Notes under the pieces: model-generated
Seen by the model: the letters and a program-made list of their open reading frames with translations, nothing else
Database searches by the model: none
Told to the model about the DNA's origin: nothing
In this document: positions 38,207-48,405 of the stretch, in pieces
Layout of the letters: the number at the start of each line of letters is the position of its first letter
Position numbering within the stretch: position 1 is the stretch's first letter
Position numbers and translations under genes: made by a program
From: Novispirillum itersonii
GTDB lineage: Bacteria > Pseudomonadota > Alphaproteobacteria > Rhodospirillales > Rhodospirillaceae
Reading direction: 5' to 3'
Length of the DNA: 64,000 nucleotides
Assembly: GCF_014205675.1 (NCBI RefSeq)
Contig: NZ_JACIIX010000006.1
Coordinates: 122,585-186,584, forward strand

Positions 38207-41200
38207 ATGGACATCGTGATACACCCTTTGACGCTCCAGACCTCTCTTCTCCTGATTGTGATGGCCGGACTTTTTCAGGTCCCGGCTCCGTTCGTCGGGA
38301 GCGCCAAGGCAATCGCCCGGTCCTGCTCCGGGGCCTTCCTGCTGCTTGCTGTGGGCAGCCTTCTATCCGCCTTAAGCATTGTTAATGCTGATTTTCAGGG
38401 CGCGGGACTTGCCCGGGCCGTCTTGGCCGGAGGGGGCGCGATGACGCTGGCGGCGGGGGTTTCCCTGCTGGTTCTCAGCGGATTTTCTTCTCCATCTTTG
38501 GTGTTAAGGCTTCTGCGCGGACAGACCGGTCTGTCCAGGCAAAGCCTGATCGGTGCCCTGCTGGTCGTAGGCGGTTTGGCTGGAGCGGCCTCGGCGAGTC
38601 TCCCGGGGGATGGTGTCAGCCATGCAACCGCAGCCATTATGGCCGGGGCTGTCGGTCTGTTGTCTCAACGCCTGTTGAGACTCTCCCGCGACGGGGAGGA
38701 TGCCGGGCGGGAGGCTGTCTCCCCAGTCCCGGTTTTTCTGCCGGTTTTTCTCATTGTTCTCTGGGCAACAGTCGGGGCAGGAGTCGGGCTGTTTCCGGAT
38801 CTGCCGGAGGGGGCAGGGCAGGCCGCCCGCCTGTTGATGGTTCCTTTGCTTCCCCTCGCCGGGTTGCTGACGGTCTTCGCCGCAATACGACAGGAACGGA
38901 CGGCGGCTGACGAGAAAGTGGCCCGTCTGGAGGCTGCGCTTGAGGCCTCCGGTCAGGCGGTCGGGCGGGTCCGGCATCTGCTGGACCGGCTTCCCGATGC
39001 CCTGCTGGTGGTTGATCCGGACGGAACGGTCCGGGATGCTAACGATCGGGCCATTGCCCTGCTGACCGGTGGCTGTGGCCCGGCGGATGCTTTTGTCGGG
39101 CAGCCGCTCCGGTTGCTTCTGACCGGTGAGAATGGGGCGGCGCCGGACTGGCCGCAGCTTCTTTCCGAAGACACTGCCGGAACGGATCTGTCGGTGTCGG
39201 TGTCGCAGGGGGGGCAGAGGGTTCCGATCCGGGCCGTGATCCGCCGGACGGAATACGAAGGGCAGGATATCTGTCTGATTGCCTTGCACGGTCTGGCGGA
39301 AGAACGCCGGTCCGGGGCGATGAACGACTTTTTGCATGAACTGGACCGGACCGCCATTGCCGGCGGGAATCCGGAGGACCTGCAACAGGCGCTCTGTCAT
39401 CAGATCTGTGGGCTGTTCGGGCTGGGGCTGACGGTGATTGCCGTGCCGGAGCGGCAGGGACAGATCAGCGTGCGGGGTGTCTCCGGCTCTGCTGTCTCGG
39501 CGGAGGCGCTGGCGGTTGTTCTGTCCCGCCCGGACTGGAGCAACGGTGTCCTTCAGGATGTGGTCCGGATGGGCGGGCGGCTGCTGCTGACGGTCGATGA
39601 CAGTCCGTTGCCCGCCGCCCTGCCGGTACCGCAGGATTGGCTGGTGGTGCTGCCGTTGTGGGGGCAGACGGATGTGATCGGCTGTCTGATGGTGGCCGGA
39701 ACCGGTCTGGCCCCGGATCAGCGGTCGCTGAAGCAGATGGATACGGTTTCGGCCCGGCTGGGCAATGCCCTTCAGGTGATGCAGGATCAGACGCAGATGC
39801 GTCTTCAGGGGACGGCACTGGCCGCCGCCGCCAATGCGATTTTCATCACCGACGTGTCAGGCCGGATTGAATGGGTCAATGCCGCCTTTACCCGTCTGTC
39901 CGGTTATGAAGCGCATGAGGTTCTGGGGAAAACCCCGGCCCTGCTGCGGTCCGGGATGCAGGATGACGACAGTTACCGGCGGTTCTGGGATACTATTAAA
40001 TCCGGGCGGGTCTGGCGCGGTGAAATGGTGGAGCGCCGGAAGGACGGCAGCCTGTACACCGTTGACCAGACCGTGGCCCCGATCCGCGATGAGCGGGACC
40101 AGATTGCCCACTTCGTGACGGTGCATGAGGATATCACCGAGCGGAAGCGGGCGGAGGAGCGGATCGCCTATCTGTCCAACTACGATACGCTGACCCGTCT
40201 GCCGAACCGGGTTCTGTTCCGCGACCATCTGTATCAGGCGGTCAATCAGGCGCGGAATAACCGGACCTCGCTGGCGGTGCTGTTCGTTGACCTTGACCGG
40301 TTTTCGCGGGTGAACGATACGCTGGGGCATGACGTCGGCGACCAGCTTCTGATGACCATCGCCTCCCGCATCAATGCGGTTGCGGCACCGGAGGCGGATA
40401 CCATCGCCCGCATCGGCGGCGATGAGTTCGCCCTGATCCAGAACCGCCTGACCAGCACCGAGGCGGCGGCCCTGCTCGCCCGCAAGGTGATTGATGCGGT
40501 CAACCGTCCGGTGGATATCAGCGGGTTGGAAGTGCGGGTCGGCACCAATGTCGGGATTGCCATTTATCCGCAGGACGGGGAAGACCCGGACCACCTGATC
40601 AAAAACGCCGATATGGCGATGTACCGGGCGGTGCGGTCCGAGACTGAAAAGTGTTTCTTCTATTCCAACGAGATGAATGATGAGGCCCGGGTCCGGCTGG
40701 CGCTGGAAGGCGACCTGCGGCGGGCGTTGGAGAACGGCGATCTGTGCCTGAACTTCCAGCCGCAGGTGGATGTGCGGTCCCGGCGGATTATCGGGGTGGA
40801 AGCGCTGCTGCGCTGGAAGCATCCTGAGCATGGTATGATCCCGCCGTCGCGGTTTATCCCGGTGGCGGAGGATTCCGGCCTGATTCTGCCGATCGGCGAC
40901 TGGGTGATTCAGGAAGCGATCCGCCAGAGCCGGGCGTGGCAGGATGATGGCCTGCCGCCGATTACGGTGGCGATCAACATTTCGGCGGTTCAGTTCCAGC
41001 AGGGGAATCTGGTCCGCCGGGTTGGGGATGCCATCGCTGGCAGTGGTGTTGATCCGGCCCGGATTGAGCTGGAACTGACCGAAAGTATGCTGATGCAGGA
41101 TGCCAACGAGGCGATCCGCACGCTGGAGGATCTGTCCGGTCTTGGCGCGAAGCTGGCGATTGATGATTTCGGCACTGGCTACAGTTCCCTCAGTTATCTC

Positions 41201-41521
41201 AAGCAGTTTCCGGTGGACCGTTTGAAGCTGGACCAGTCTTTTGTCCGGCAGATGACCACCAACCATTCTGATGCGGTGATTGCCCGGGCCACCATCAACC
41301 TCGGCCACAGTCTGGGGCTGGAGGTGATTGCTGAAGGCGTGGAGACGGAAGACCAGTACGAATATCTGCGGGCTGAAGGCTGCGATGTTGTACAGGGCTA
41401 TCTGTTTGGCAAGCCGATGCCTGCGGATGAGCTGGCAGCGGTCCTGCGCTATTCCGGCCCCGGCGGCAGTGTTGCGGCGGGCCGGGTGCCGGAAGGGCTG
41501 CTGCTGGGGACCGTGCAGTAA
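38207..41521 (+). CDS. Membrane PAS-GAF-PAS-GGDEF-EAL protein (c-di-GMP turnover)
   Basis: This 1104-residue protein has an N-terminal membrane region with about six or seven helices (residues 1-225), a short coiled coil, a PAS domain (about 250-370), a GAF-like segment (about 380-520), a second PAS/PAC (about 530-650, ending [15 protein letters not shown]), a GGDEF domain with intact GGDEF near residue 738, and an EAL domain with EALLRW near 864 and [13 protein letters not shown] near 985. Both catalytic domains look intact, so it could make or break c-di-GMP, with PAS/GAF input. There is no clear Shine-Dalgarno at ATG 38207, so the start is uncertain. Confidence 0.93.
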   Translation: MDIVIHPLTLQTSLLLIVMAGLFQVPAPFVGSAKAIARSCSGAFLLLAVGSLLSALSIVNADFQGAGLARAVLAGGGAMTLAAGVSLLVLSGFSSPSLVLRLLRGQTGLSRQSLIGALLVVGGLAGAASASLPGDGVSHATAAIMAGAVGLLSQRLLRLSRDGEDAGREAVSPVPVFLPVFLIVLWATVGAGVGLFPDLPEGAGQAARLLMVPLLPLAGLLTVFAAIRQERTAADEKVARLEAALEASGQAVGRVRHLLDRLPDALLVVDPDGTVRDANDRAIALLTGGCGPADAFVGQPLRLLLTGENGAAPDWPQLLSEDTAGTDLSVSVSQGGQRVPIRAVIRRTEYEGQDICLIALHGLAEERRSGAMNDFLHELDRTAIAGGNPEDLQQALCHQICGLFGLGLTVIAVPERQGQISVRGVSGSAVSAEALAVVLSRPDWSNGVLQDVVRMGGRLLLTVDDSPLPAALPVPQDWLVVLPLWGQTDVIGCLMVAGTGLAPDQRSLKQMDTVSARLGNALQVMQDQTQMRLQGTALAAAANAIFITDVSGRIEWVNAAFTRLSGYEAHEVLGKTPALLRSGMQDDDSYRRFWDTIKSGRVWRGEMVERRKDGSLYTVDQTVAPIRDERDQIAHFVTVHEDITERKRAEERIAYLSNYDTLTRLPNRVLFRDHLYQAVNQARNNRTSLAVLFVDLDRFSRVNDTLGHDVGDQLLMTIASRINAVAAPEADTIARIGGDEFALIQNRLTSTEAAALLARKVIDAVNRPVDISGLEVRVGTNVGIAIYPQDGEDPDHLIKNADMAMYRAVRSETEKCFFYSNEMNDEARVRLALEGDLRRALENGDLCLNFQPQVDVRSRRIIGVEALLRWKHPEHGMIPPSRFIPVAEDSGLILPIGDWVIQEAIRQSRAWQDDGLPPITVAINISAVQFQQGNLVRRVGDAIAGSGVDPARIELELTESMLMQDANEAIRTLEDLSGLGAKLAIDDFGTGYSSLSYLKQFPVDRLKLDQSFVRQMTTNHSDAVIARATINLGHSLGLEVIAEGVETEDQYEYLRAEGCDVVQGYLFGKPMPADELAAVLRYSGPGGSVAAGRVPEGLLLGTVQ

Positions 41522-41556
41522 AACAGTAAAGACGCCGCCATGATGGGGTCAGAGAA

Positions 41557-41585
41557 AAAGCCCCCGGAGTGGATCCGGGGGCTTT
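41557..41585. terminator. Terminator between convergent genes
   Basis: AAAGCCCCCGGA at 41557-41568 pairs with TCCGGGGGCTTT at 41574-41585 around a 5-nt loop. A-runs and T-runs flank it, so it can serve the GGDEF-EAL gene and, on the minus strand, the acyl-CoA synthetase gene. Confidence 0.85.
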
Positions 41586-41606
41586 CCGTTTTGCGGCAAG
41601 GGGTAC

Positions 41607-44318
41607 TCAGTCGAACAAGGGCACCCCTTCGATACGGGCGGATTGCAGGTCCAGTTCCACCTCGGCGACATCAATCTCGACCATCCGCACCCGGCGGAAC
41701 CCGAGGTGCTCGACGAAGGTCATCATCCGGGTGTTTTCCTTCAACACCTGACCGACCATGGTCTTGGTCTTCCGGCTCTGGCAGTAGCGGATCATCTTGA
41801 CCATCATCGCCTTGGCCAGCCCGGCACCCTTCAGGTCAGACCGCACGACAATCGAGAACTCGGTGGTTTCATTGTCCGGGTCGGTCACGGCCCGCACCAC
41901 CCCCAGGGTTTCCGGCCGCCCGTCGGTGTCGGGAGCGGTGGCGATGAAGGCCATTTCCCGGTCGTAATCGATCTGGGTCATCCGCGCCATCTGGCTGTGC
42001 GGCAGTTCCTGCACCAGACCGAAGAAGCGGAAACGGATGTCCTCCGGTGTCAGGCGGGACACGAAGACATGGTGGTTCGGTTCGTCCTCCGGGCGGATCG
42101 GGCGCAGCAGCACCGGGCGCCCACCCTTCATCACGAAGGTTTCCTCCAGATCCTGCGGATAGGGGCGGATCGCCAACCGGTCCGTCGGGTTGGTTCCGGC
42201 ATAGGGGGCCAGAACCACCCGGGCATCCAGCGCCACCACACCCTCCGGGCTGGCCAGCAGCGGATTAATGTCCAGCTCGCGGATTTCCGGCAGATCAACC
42301 GTCATCTGGGCCACCTGAATCAGGGCCAGAGACAGCGATTCCAGATCGGCGGCAGTATGGGCCTTGGCCCCCTGAAGGACCTTGCCGATCCGGGTCCGGC
42401 CAATCACTTCCGCCGCCAGCGCCATGTTCAGCGGCGGCAGGGTGACGGAACGGTCCGCGATGATCTCAGCGGCAGTACCGCCCTGTCCGAACAGGATCAC
42501 CGGACCAAAGATCGGATCGGTGTTGATGCCGACGATCAGCTCCTGCCCCAGCGAATGACGCCGCATCGGCTGGACGGTGAAGCCGCTGATCCGCGCTTCG
42601 GGGAAGGAGACGGACAGACGCGCCAGCATGTTCTGGGCAGCCTGCTCGACTTCTTCCGCGCTGGTCAGGTCCAGCCGGACCCCGCCATGTTCGCTTTTGT
42701 GGGAAATATCATCGGACAGGATTTTCAGCACCACCGGGTAGCCGATCGATTCGGCTACGGTGCGGGCATCGGCCGGGCTGTGGGCCACCCGGGTTTCCAC
42801 CACCGGGATCCCGTAAGCCGACAGCAGCGCCTTGGCCTCCGGTTCAGACAGGGTGGTCCTTCCGGCCGCCAGCGCATCGCTGATCAGGCGACGGGCGATG
42901 GTGATATTGGCGGTGAATTCGGTGGGCAGGCTGGCGGGGGTTTCCATCAGCATGTCCTGATTCTTACGGTAGGCCACCGTGTGCAGGAAGCTGCGGATCG
43001 CCTGATACGGAGTGGTGAAAGTGGGAATCGTCGCCTCATGGAAGCGGCGGCGCGATTCCCGCACCAGTTCATCACCGATCCAGCAGGTGGAAACGCTGAC
43101 CCGGCGGCTCTGCTTGATCACCGGAATCAGCGTTTCGGCGATGGTCAGGGCATTGGTGGTGGCGACCGGGGAATGCATGACGATCACCGTGTCCACCTCC
43201 TTGGCAGCACACAGGATCTTCAGGGCAGCAGCATAGCGCTCGGGGGAGGCCTCTCCCATAATATCGACCGGATTGCCGCGCGACCATGTGGCGGGCAGAA
43301 CGCCATTCAGCGCCTCGATGGTTTCCGGGCTGAGGTCGGCCAGCGTGCCGCCCTGCTCATCCAGTTCATCGACGCCCATCACGCCGAAGCCGCCGCCATT
43401 GGTCAGGATGGCCATCCGCTCGCCTTTTGGCTTGGTCATCACCGACAGGGTTTCGGTGGCGGCGAACAGTTCCTCGATGGTGTACACCCGCAGCATCCCG
43501 GAGCGACGGAAGGCGGCGTCGTAGACCAGATCCGACCCGGCAAGGATGCCGGTATGGCTGATCGTGGCCTGCTGGCTGGCATTGCGGCGCCCGGCCTTGA
43601 TGGCCAGAACCGGCTTGTTACGGGCGGCGGCACGGGCGGCGGACATAAAGTTCCGACGCAGCGGAATGCTTTCAACGTACAGCAGAATGGCGCGGGTATC
43701 GGGGTCTGACCCCAGATAATCAAGGACATCGCCGAAATCGGTGTTCAGCATGTCCCCCATCGAAATGAAGTGGGAAAAGCCGATGCCCTTGGGCCGGGCC
43801 CAGTCCAGCACCGAGGTGCAGACCGCCCCGGACTGCGACACGAAGGCGATTCGGCCCTTGTTGGCAGGCTGGGGGGCGAAACTGGCGTTCAGGCCGATAC
43901 CGGGGACGAGGACGCCGAGACTGTTGGGGCCAAGTACCCGGATGCCATGGGTCCGGGCGGTATCGCGGATCGCGGCGGCGACATCGGGTTTGACAGCGGC
44001 CCAGCCGAGGCCGGAGGCGACGATGATGGCGGCGCGGGTTCCCCGTTCCGCCAGTGCCCGCAGGGCGTTGAGGGTGTCATCCGGCGGGACGGCGATCACC
44101 GCCATGTCCGGCACCAGCGGCAGGGCGGCAACCGATGGATAGGCGAGAACGCCCTGAACCGCCTGATACTTGGGGTTTACCGGCAGGATCGGCCCGGTGA
44201 AGCCCCCCTGCAACAGGTTGCGCATGACGATGCCGCCGACACTGTCCGCTGTGTTGGAGGCCCCGATCACGGCAACGGACGTGGGCTTGAACAGTTGTTT
44301 CAGATAACGGACGCTCAT
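41607..44318 (-). CDS. NDP-forming acyl-CoA synthetase fused to GNAT acetyltransferase (PatZ-like)
   Basis: This 903-residue fusion has an N-terminal CoA-binding Rossmann domain (VAVIGASNTADSVGGIVMRN), a succinyl-CoA-synthetase-like domain (about 150-460), an ATP-grasp domain (about 480-700, with YPVVLKILSDDISHKSEHGG) and a C-terminal GNAT domain (about 740-895, with SDLKGAGLAKAMMVKMI). The order matches E. coli PatZ and relatives, which acetylate lysines of metabolic enzymes such as acetyl-CoA synthetase. The phospho-histidine loop is not confirmed, so synthetase activity is uncertain. Single gene, minus strand. Confidence 0.92.
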   Translation of the reverse strand: MSVRYLKQLFKPTSVAVIGASNTADSVGGIVMRNLLQGGFTGPILPVNPKYQAVQGVLAYPSVAALPLVPDMAVIAVPPDDTLNALRALAERGTRAAIIVASGLGWAAVKPDVAAAIRDTARTHGIRVLGPNSLGVLVPGIGLNASFAPQPANKGRIAFVSQSGAVCTSVLDWARPKGIGFSHFISMGDMLNTDFGDVLDYLGSDPDTRAILLYVESIPLRRNFMSAARAAARNKPVLAIKAGRRNASQQATISHTGILAGSDLVYDAAFRRSGMLRVYTIEELFAATETLSVMTKPKGERMAILTNGGGFGVMGVDELDEQGGTLADLSPETIEALNGVLPATWSRGNPVDIMGEASPERYAAALKILCAAKEVDTVIVMHSPVATTNALTIAETLIPVIKQSRRVSVSTCWIGDELVRESRRRFHEATIPTFTTPYQAIRSFLHTVAYRKNQDMLMETPASLPTEFTANITIARRLISDALAAGRTTLSEPEAKALLSAYGIPVVETRVAHSPADARTVAESIGYPVVLKILSDDISHKSEHGGVRLDLTSAEEVEQAAQNMLARLSVSFPEARISGFTVQPMRRHSLGQELIVGINTDPIFGPVILFGQGGTAAEIIADRSVTLPPLNMALAAEVIGRTRIGKVLQGAKAHTAADLESLSLALIQVAQMTVDLPEIRELDINPLLASPEGVVALDARVVLAPYAGTNPTDRLAIRPYPQDLEETFVMKGGRPVLLRPIRPEDEPNHHVFVSRLTPEDIRFRFFGLVQELPHSQMARMTQIDYDREMAFIATAPDTDGRPETLGVVRAVTDPDNETTEFSIVVRSDLKGAGLAKAMMVKMIRYCQSRKTKTMVGQVLKENTRMMTFVEHLGFRRVRMVEIDVAEVELDLQSARIEGVPLFD

Positions 44319-44494
44319 CGTATGCCGGTCCCCCCGTGTGTGACTGTGCCCGGGGCTGCGCTGTTTCCGTCATCCCCATCAGGACGGGGCAGCACCGGCC
44401 GTGTCAGTATATAGCGTTTGATGCTGCAATGCAGCAAAAACCCTTCCTTCAGTCAGGGTAAGGGCTTTTTATACGTTCTCATTTAAAATTTGGC

Positions 44495-45088
44495 TCATGT
44501 AAAATCCGGCCCGTGGGTCCAGATCACGAGAGAATGCCGGGCCCCGGCGGTGACCGGGGTCACCCGGTGCAGCACAAAGGCCGGGAACACCGCAGCCATG
44601 CCGGGATCGCGCGGGGCGGTCAGCACGTGCCCTTCCGGGTTCAGTTGCAGGTCGCCGCCCTCATAGGCCTCCGGCGGGCTCAGCTGAATGGCGATGGTCA
44701 GTTTACGGGCGCGGCCTGCCGGGCCTTTGCCGCCGCGGTCGATGTGCCAGTCGTAGAATCCGCCGTCCTGATACCGGGCGACCTGCGCATCCTCCTGAAA
44801 TCCATCGAGGGTGTAATTGAAGTGCTCGCGGTTGGCGGTGGCCACCAGCCGGGCGAGGCGCTGATAGATCCAGTCGGTTTCCGGCCCTTCCGGCAGCCAG
44901 TGGATTGCAGTTCTGCGGATCCGGGACTCAGATTCGCCATTCACCAGAGTGGCGTCTTTCTGCCGTCCGTCTTCCATCAGGGCAATGATGGTACGGCATT
45001 CTTCCGGCGTGAAGGTCTCACCCTCAAAGGCCCACAGCTTCTGCTGCGGGCGGGACGGGGCGGCGAGGCCGGGGATCTCTGAAAACAT
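44495..45088 (-). CDS. 2-oxoglutarate/Fe(II) oxygenase (prolyl-4-hydroxylase fold)
   Basis: This 197-residue protein shows the double-stranded beta-helix oxygenase motif: YDWHIDRGG supplies the HxD pair (about residues 115-120), and FPAFVLHRVTPVTAGARHSLVIW supplies the distal His and the Arg that binds 2-oxoglutarate. The segment YEGGDLQLN between them is typical of the PiuC/PKHD-type group linked to iron uptake in other bacteria. No siderophore gene lies nearby, so the role is open. Confidence 0.88.
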   Translation of the reverse strand: MFSEIPGLAAPSRPQQKLWAFEGETFTPEECRTIIALMEDGRQKDATLVNGESESRIRRTAIHWLPEGPETDWIYQRLARLVATANREHFNYTLDGFQEDAQVARYQDGGFYDWHIDRGGKGPAGRARKLTIAIQLSPPEAYEGGDLQLNPEGHVLTAPRDPGMAAVFPAFVLHRVTPVTAGARHSLVIWTHGPDFT

Positions 45089-45339
45089 GCTTTAATCCTG
45101 AAAAAGGCAACCAGCGCAGGCGCCATGCCGGGCAGTGCGGCCCCCGGCACCGGGGAGTGTGGCGGACCCTGACCGGAAACAGTGAGGTCCCTGAAAGATC
45201 TTTTATATTCAGAACTCTGCGGGGAATAAAATCAGGAGCGGCACCGCATCGCCGACAGTCTCTGTCAGCTCCGGTGCTCCGGCATTGATCTGGAACCATA
45301 CGGGCGTATTTTTACCTGTGGTCCGGGATCCGCGCAGGA

Positions 45340-46110
45340 TCAGTACTGTTCCGGCTCCGGCAGGGTGTCCAGCGCGCGGCGGAACTCCTCGACAATTTCA
45401 TCCGGGGTATCGCGGTTGAAGGCGAAGTACAGGGGACGGGAGATCTCAGGCAGGGGCAAGGCTTCCGTCACCGCAGTCTGAGGAAGGCCCAGCTTATGCA
45501 GCCGATACATCATCGACCGGATATCGGATGGCAGAAGATCCAGCCTGCCATGCACCAGCATGCGGACGCCCAGTTCCTCATCCGCGATGATCTCGTGTGG
45601 AATACCTTTTGCGGTCAGATAGATCCCTTTAACGTCTTTCTGTAGCGCTCCGATCCGGTACTGCCCGGCCTCCTCAAGGGTCGTGGGGGTGATGTCTGGC
45701 CGCTCGGTCGAGCGGAACAGGGCGACCTTAAACGGGATTGCCTCGCCGACCCATTTGAAGAGGTCCTCGCGCTCCGGGCGGCGGGCAACCGGAAACAACA
45801 GGGCACCGGGGGTGCGCAGTGCGGTTTCATAGGCCCGTGCCCAAGGATAGACCTCAATCGGAACGGATCGCCCGGTTTCACGCAGCAGCTGCCGGGCCCG
45901 GTCGGCGACAACCCCCCGGGCCTGCCCGTTTTCAGAGAATGAATAGGGGGCAAACTCCGACGTGATCAGGCGGATGGGAGGAGTCGACTGGGCCCGGGCC
46001 CGACGCAGGAGCGCCGCCCCGGCCGCAGCCGTGGCAACAGCCTGGAGGATGGCCCGGCGGGTCAGGAGGCGCCGGTGTGCCGGGGCAGAGGGGGGCGTTG
46101 GCCGTTTCAT
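45340..46110 (-). CDS. Periplasmic solute-binding protein, family 3 type
   Basis: This 256-residue protein has an N-terminal export signal (RRLLTRRAILQAVATAAAGAALL, with a twin-arginine-like stretch) and a mature domain starting PPIRLITSEFAPYSFSENGQ. It contains VVADRARQLL, PIEVYPWARAYETAL and a hinge-typical IGALQKDVKGIYL. This resembles ABC amino-acid-binding proteins, but no permease or ATPase is adjacent, so it may be a stand-alone binding or sensory protein. ATG 46110 is the only good start. Confidence 0.75.
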   Translation of the reverse strand: MKRPTPPSAPAHRRLLTRRAILQAVATAAAGAALLRRARAQSTPPIRLITSEFAPYSFSENGQARGVVADRARQLLRETGRSVPIEVYPWARAYETALRTPGALLFPVARRPEREDLFKWVGEAIPFKVALFRSTERPDITPTTLEEAGQYRIGALQKDVKGIYLTAKGIPHEIIADEELGVRMLVHGRLDLLPSDIRSMMYRLHKLGLPQTAVTEALPLPEISRPLYFAFNRDTPDEIVEEFRRALDTLPEPEQY

Positions 46111-46222
46111 TGTGCCGGAATCTGATGGGGGGAGATCGGTATGCGTATAATACCCTATGTGCCGGGTCCGGCATAGGCACGGGTTTTACTGTGGGGCCAT
46201 GCCCCTGTCTGAAGCGGCCTGA

Positions 46223-46966
46223 TTATAAGATCGACAGCGCCAGATGCCAGAGAACCGGCAGCAGCAGCGCGGTTGCCACGGCATTCAGCCCCATTGCCAG
46301 ACCGGAAAAGGCCCCGCAGGTTTCCCCCAGTTGCAGGGCGCGGGCGGTGCCGATGCCATGGCTGGCGGTGCCGATCGCCAGCCCGACCGCCGCCGGATCG
46401 GTAATGCCGCACAGGCGCAGCAGGGACGGGGCCGCCACAGCGCCGAAGATACCGGTCATCATCACCAGTACGGCGGTCAGCGATGGCAGGCCGCCGATCT
46501 GTTCTGAAACCCCCATCGCCACGGCGGCAGTAATCGATTTCGGGGCCATAGAGCTGACGGTATCGGCCCGTCCGCCAAGAAGGCGGACCGTGATGACGGC
46601 TGACAGCACCGCCGTAGCCGAGCCGATCAGCAGGCTGGCCACCAGCGGCAGGGCGTAGCGCAGCAGCATGGCCCGCTGCCGGTACAAGGGGATCGCCAGA
46701 GCCACCGTCACCGGCCCCAGCAGGAAGTGGACGAACTGCGCCCCCTGAAAATAGGTGCGGTAATCGGTGCCGGTGGCCAGCAGGACCAGAACCACCATTA
46801 CCACTGTCAGCAGTACCGGATTCAGCAGGGGGGACCCGCCAAAGCGCCGGGACAGGGCCTGCGCCAGCACAAAGGCGGCAAGGGTCAGGGTCAGGTGAAA
46901 CAGCGGGCTGGCGGATAGATAGACCCACAGATCCTGAACATCGGTGGGGAGCAGGGGCGGGGCCAT
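46223..46966 (-). CDS. lrgB: LrgB/CidB-family membrane protein
   Basis: This 247-residue protein has about seven or eight helices and carries the family patch MAPKSITAAVAMGVSEQIGG and GTASHGIGTARALQLGE. LrgB works with LrgA in holin-like or carboxylate-transport (pyruvate-type) systems in other bacteria. Its ATG overlaps the stop of the upstream LrgA gene in a TAATG junction. Substrate here is unknown. Confidence 0.93.
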   Translation of the reverse strand: MAPPLLPTDVQDLWVYLSASPLFHLTLTLAAFVLAQALSRRFGGSPLLNPVLLTVVMVVLVLLATGTDYRTYFQGAQFVHFLLGPVTVALAIPLYRQRAMLLRYALPLVASLLIGSATAVLSAVITVRLLGGRADTVSSMAPKSITAAVAMGVSEQIGGLPSLTAVLVMMTGIFGAVAAPSLLRLCGITDPAAVGLAIGTASHGIGTARALQLGETCGAFSGLAMGLNAVATALLLPVLWHLALSIL

Positions 46967-47334
46967 TACCGGTTCTCCTCCGCAGACGGGGTGTTGCCGT
47001 GGCGGCGGCGCAGCAGGTGCATCGGCAGGGCGGTCAGGATCAGCCCGGCGGTGGTGCTGATGGCAATCCCGGCGGCGATGGCGATCCAGTCGGCGGCGAT
47101 CAGGTCAAAATGCAGCATCACCCCAACCCCGGCAGGCACAAACAGCAGGGAGATGTTGGCCAGCATGCCATCGGTGGTGCGGGCCAGCCCATCGGGCACA
47201 CGGCCCAGCAGGCACAGCCCGCAGAACAGCAGCACCATCCCGCAGACCGGGCCGGGCACCGGCAGATGCAGCAGCCGCACCAGAACCTCCCCGATAAGCT
47301 GGCACAGCAGCAGGACCGTCAGCGATTGCAGCAT
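46966..47334 (-). CDS. lrgA: LrgA/CidA-family holin-like protein
   Basis: This 122-residue protein has four helices. It contains GEVLVRLLHLPVPGPVCGMVLL and LLFVPAGVGVMLHFDLIAADW, both typical of the LrgA/CidA family. It is the first gene of an lrgAB pair and is divergent from a glutaminase gene (142 bp apart). Confidence 0.92.
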   Translation of the reverse strand: MLQSLTVLLLCQLIGEVLVRLLHLPVPGPVCGMVLLFCGLCLLGRVPDGLARTTDGMLANISLLFVPAGVGVMLHFDLIAADWIAIAAGIAISTTAGLILTALPMHLLRRRHGNTPSAEENR

Positions 47335-47476
47335 GAAAAACCATCCGGAAAACGGGGGTGAAAACAGGGCGGGCCGGGCCGTCTTGCCGTTGCGGCAGCC
47401 GGTTGCGCCGAGTATTCTCCCCGCCCCTCAGGAAAGTCCAGTCCCAAACGCCCAGCCAGCCACCGGATTCCCCACC

Positions 47477-48400
47477 ATGTCGTTCGCGTATCAGTCCCTT
47501 CTGGATCGGGTGCATGCCGAGGTCGCGGCCAGACCGGTCCGTGGCAAGGTTGCCGACTATATTCCGGCGCTGGCCCGCATTGATGCCAGCCGATTCGGCA
47601 TGGCGCTGGCGCTGGTGGACGGGCGGAGCTTCGTTGCCGGAGACGCCACAGAACCCTTCTCGATCCAGAGCATGTCCAAGCTGTTTACGCTGGTGATGGC
47701 ACAACGCCTGTATGGGGATGAGCTGTGGCAGCGGGTCGGGCGGGAGCCCTCGGGAACGGCCTTCAACTCGCTGGTGCAGCTGGAGCACGAGGACGGTTTT
47801 CCAAGGAACCCCTTTATCAATGCCGGGGCGCTGGCGGTGACCAATGCACTGGTCTCCCGCTATGCCCAGCCGGAACGCGCGATCCTCGACTTCATGGCCG
47901 GGCTGAGTGGCCGCAAGAAGATCTTCATTGATGAGGAAGTGGCGCGGTCGGAAGAGCAGCACGGCGACCGCAACCGGGCCATTGCCTATTTCCTGAAGGC
48001 CCATAACCGTTTTGAGAATGACGTGGCGGAGGTGACGCGGACCTATTTCCGCCAGTGTGCGATCCCCCTGACCTGTCAGGAGCTGGCGCAGGCGGCGCTG
48101 TTTCTTGCCAACAATGGCTGTGCACTGGACGGAACGCGGATCCTGTCTCCGGCCCAGACCCGCCAGACGCTGGCGGTGATGCTGACCTGCGGTCTGTATG
48201 ATGGTGTCGGGGATTTTGTGTTCCGGGTCGGTCTGCCAGCCAAAAGCGGGGTCGGCGGCGGTATTATCGCCATCCTGCCCGGGGTTGGCAGCCTGTGTGT
48301 GTGGTCGCCGCCGCTGGATGCGCGGGGGAATTCCGCAAAGGCCATTGAGGCGCTGGAACTGATCGCCGGAGAACTGGCTGTGGTGCCCGGTGTTCTGTAA
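47477..48400 (+). CDS. glsA: Glutaminase
   Basis: This 307-residue serine-dependent beta-lactamase-like glutaminase converts glutamine to glutamate and ammonia. The nucleophile motif FSIQSMSKLFTLVMAQ is near residue 65, with FINAGALAVTNAL (Asn/Tyr region), AIAYFLKAHNRFEN and a C-terminal GLPAKSGVGGGIIAILPG. The frame is open far upstream, but the conserved start is ATG 47477 (MSFAYQSLLDRV); the extension overlaps lrgA on the other strand. Convergent with an unknown membrane-protein gene 5 bp away. Confidence 0.95.
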   Translation: MSFAYQSLLDRVHAEVAARPVRGKVADYIPALARIDASRFGMALALVDGRSFVAGDATEPFSIQSMSKLFTLVMAQRLYGDELWQRVGREPSGTAFNSLVQLEHEDGFPRNPFINAGALAVTNALVSRYAQPERAILDFMAGLSGRKKIFIDEEVARSEEQHGDRNRAIAYFLKAHNRFENDVAEVTRTYFRQCAIPLTCQELAQAALFLANNGCALDGTRILSPAQTRQTLAVMLTCGLYDGVGDFVFRVGLPAKSGVGGGIIAILPGVGSLCVWSPPLDARGNSAKAIEALELIAGELAVVPGVL

Positions 48401-48405
48401 GGGCG

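Noticed and set aside
38207-41521. LapD-type adhesin receptor
   Set aside because: The protein has several helices, PAS and GAF domains and intact GGDEF and EAL motifs, without the HAMP/periplasmic layout of LapD.
44430-44480. Terminator with aaaaaccctt and aagggcttttt
   Set aside because: The stem has only five sure pairs and a mismatch, so I did not list it as a terminator.
46991-47476. N-terminal extension of the glutaminase frame
   Set aside because: It overlaps lrgA on the other strand, is arginine- and proline-rich, and the conserved glutaminase starts at 47477.
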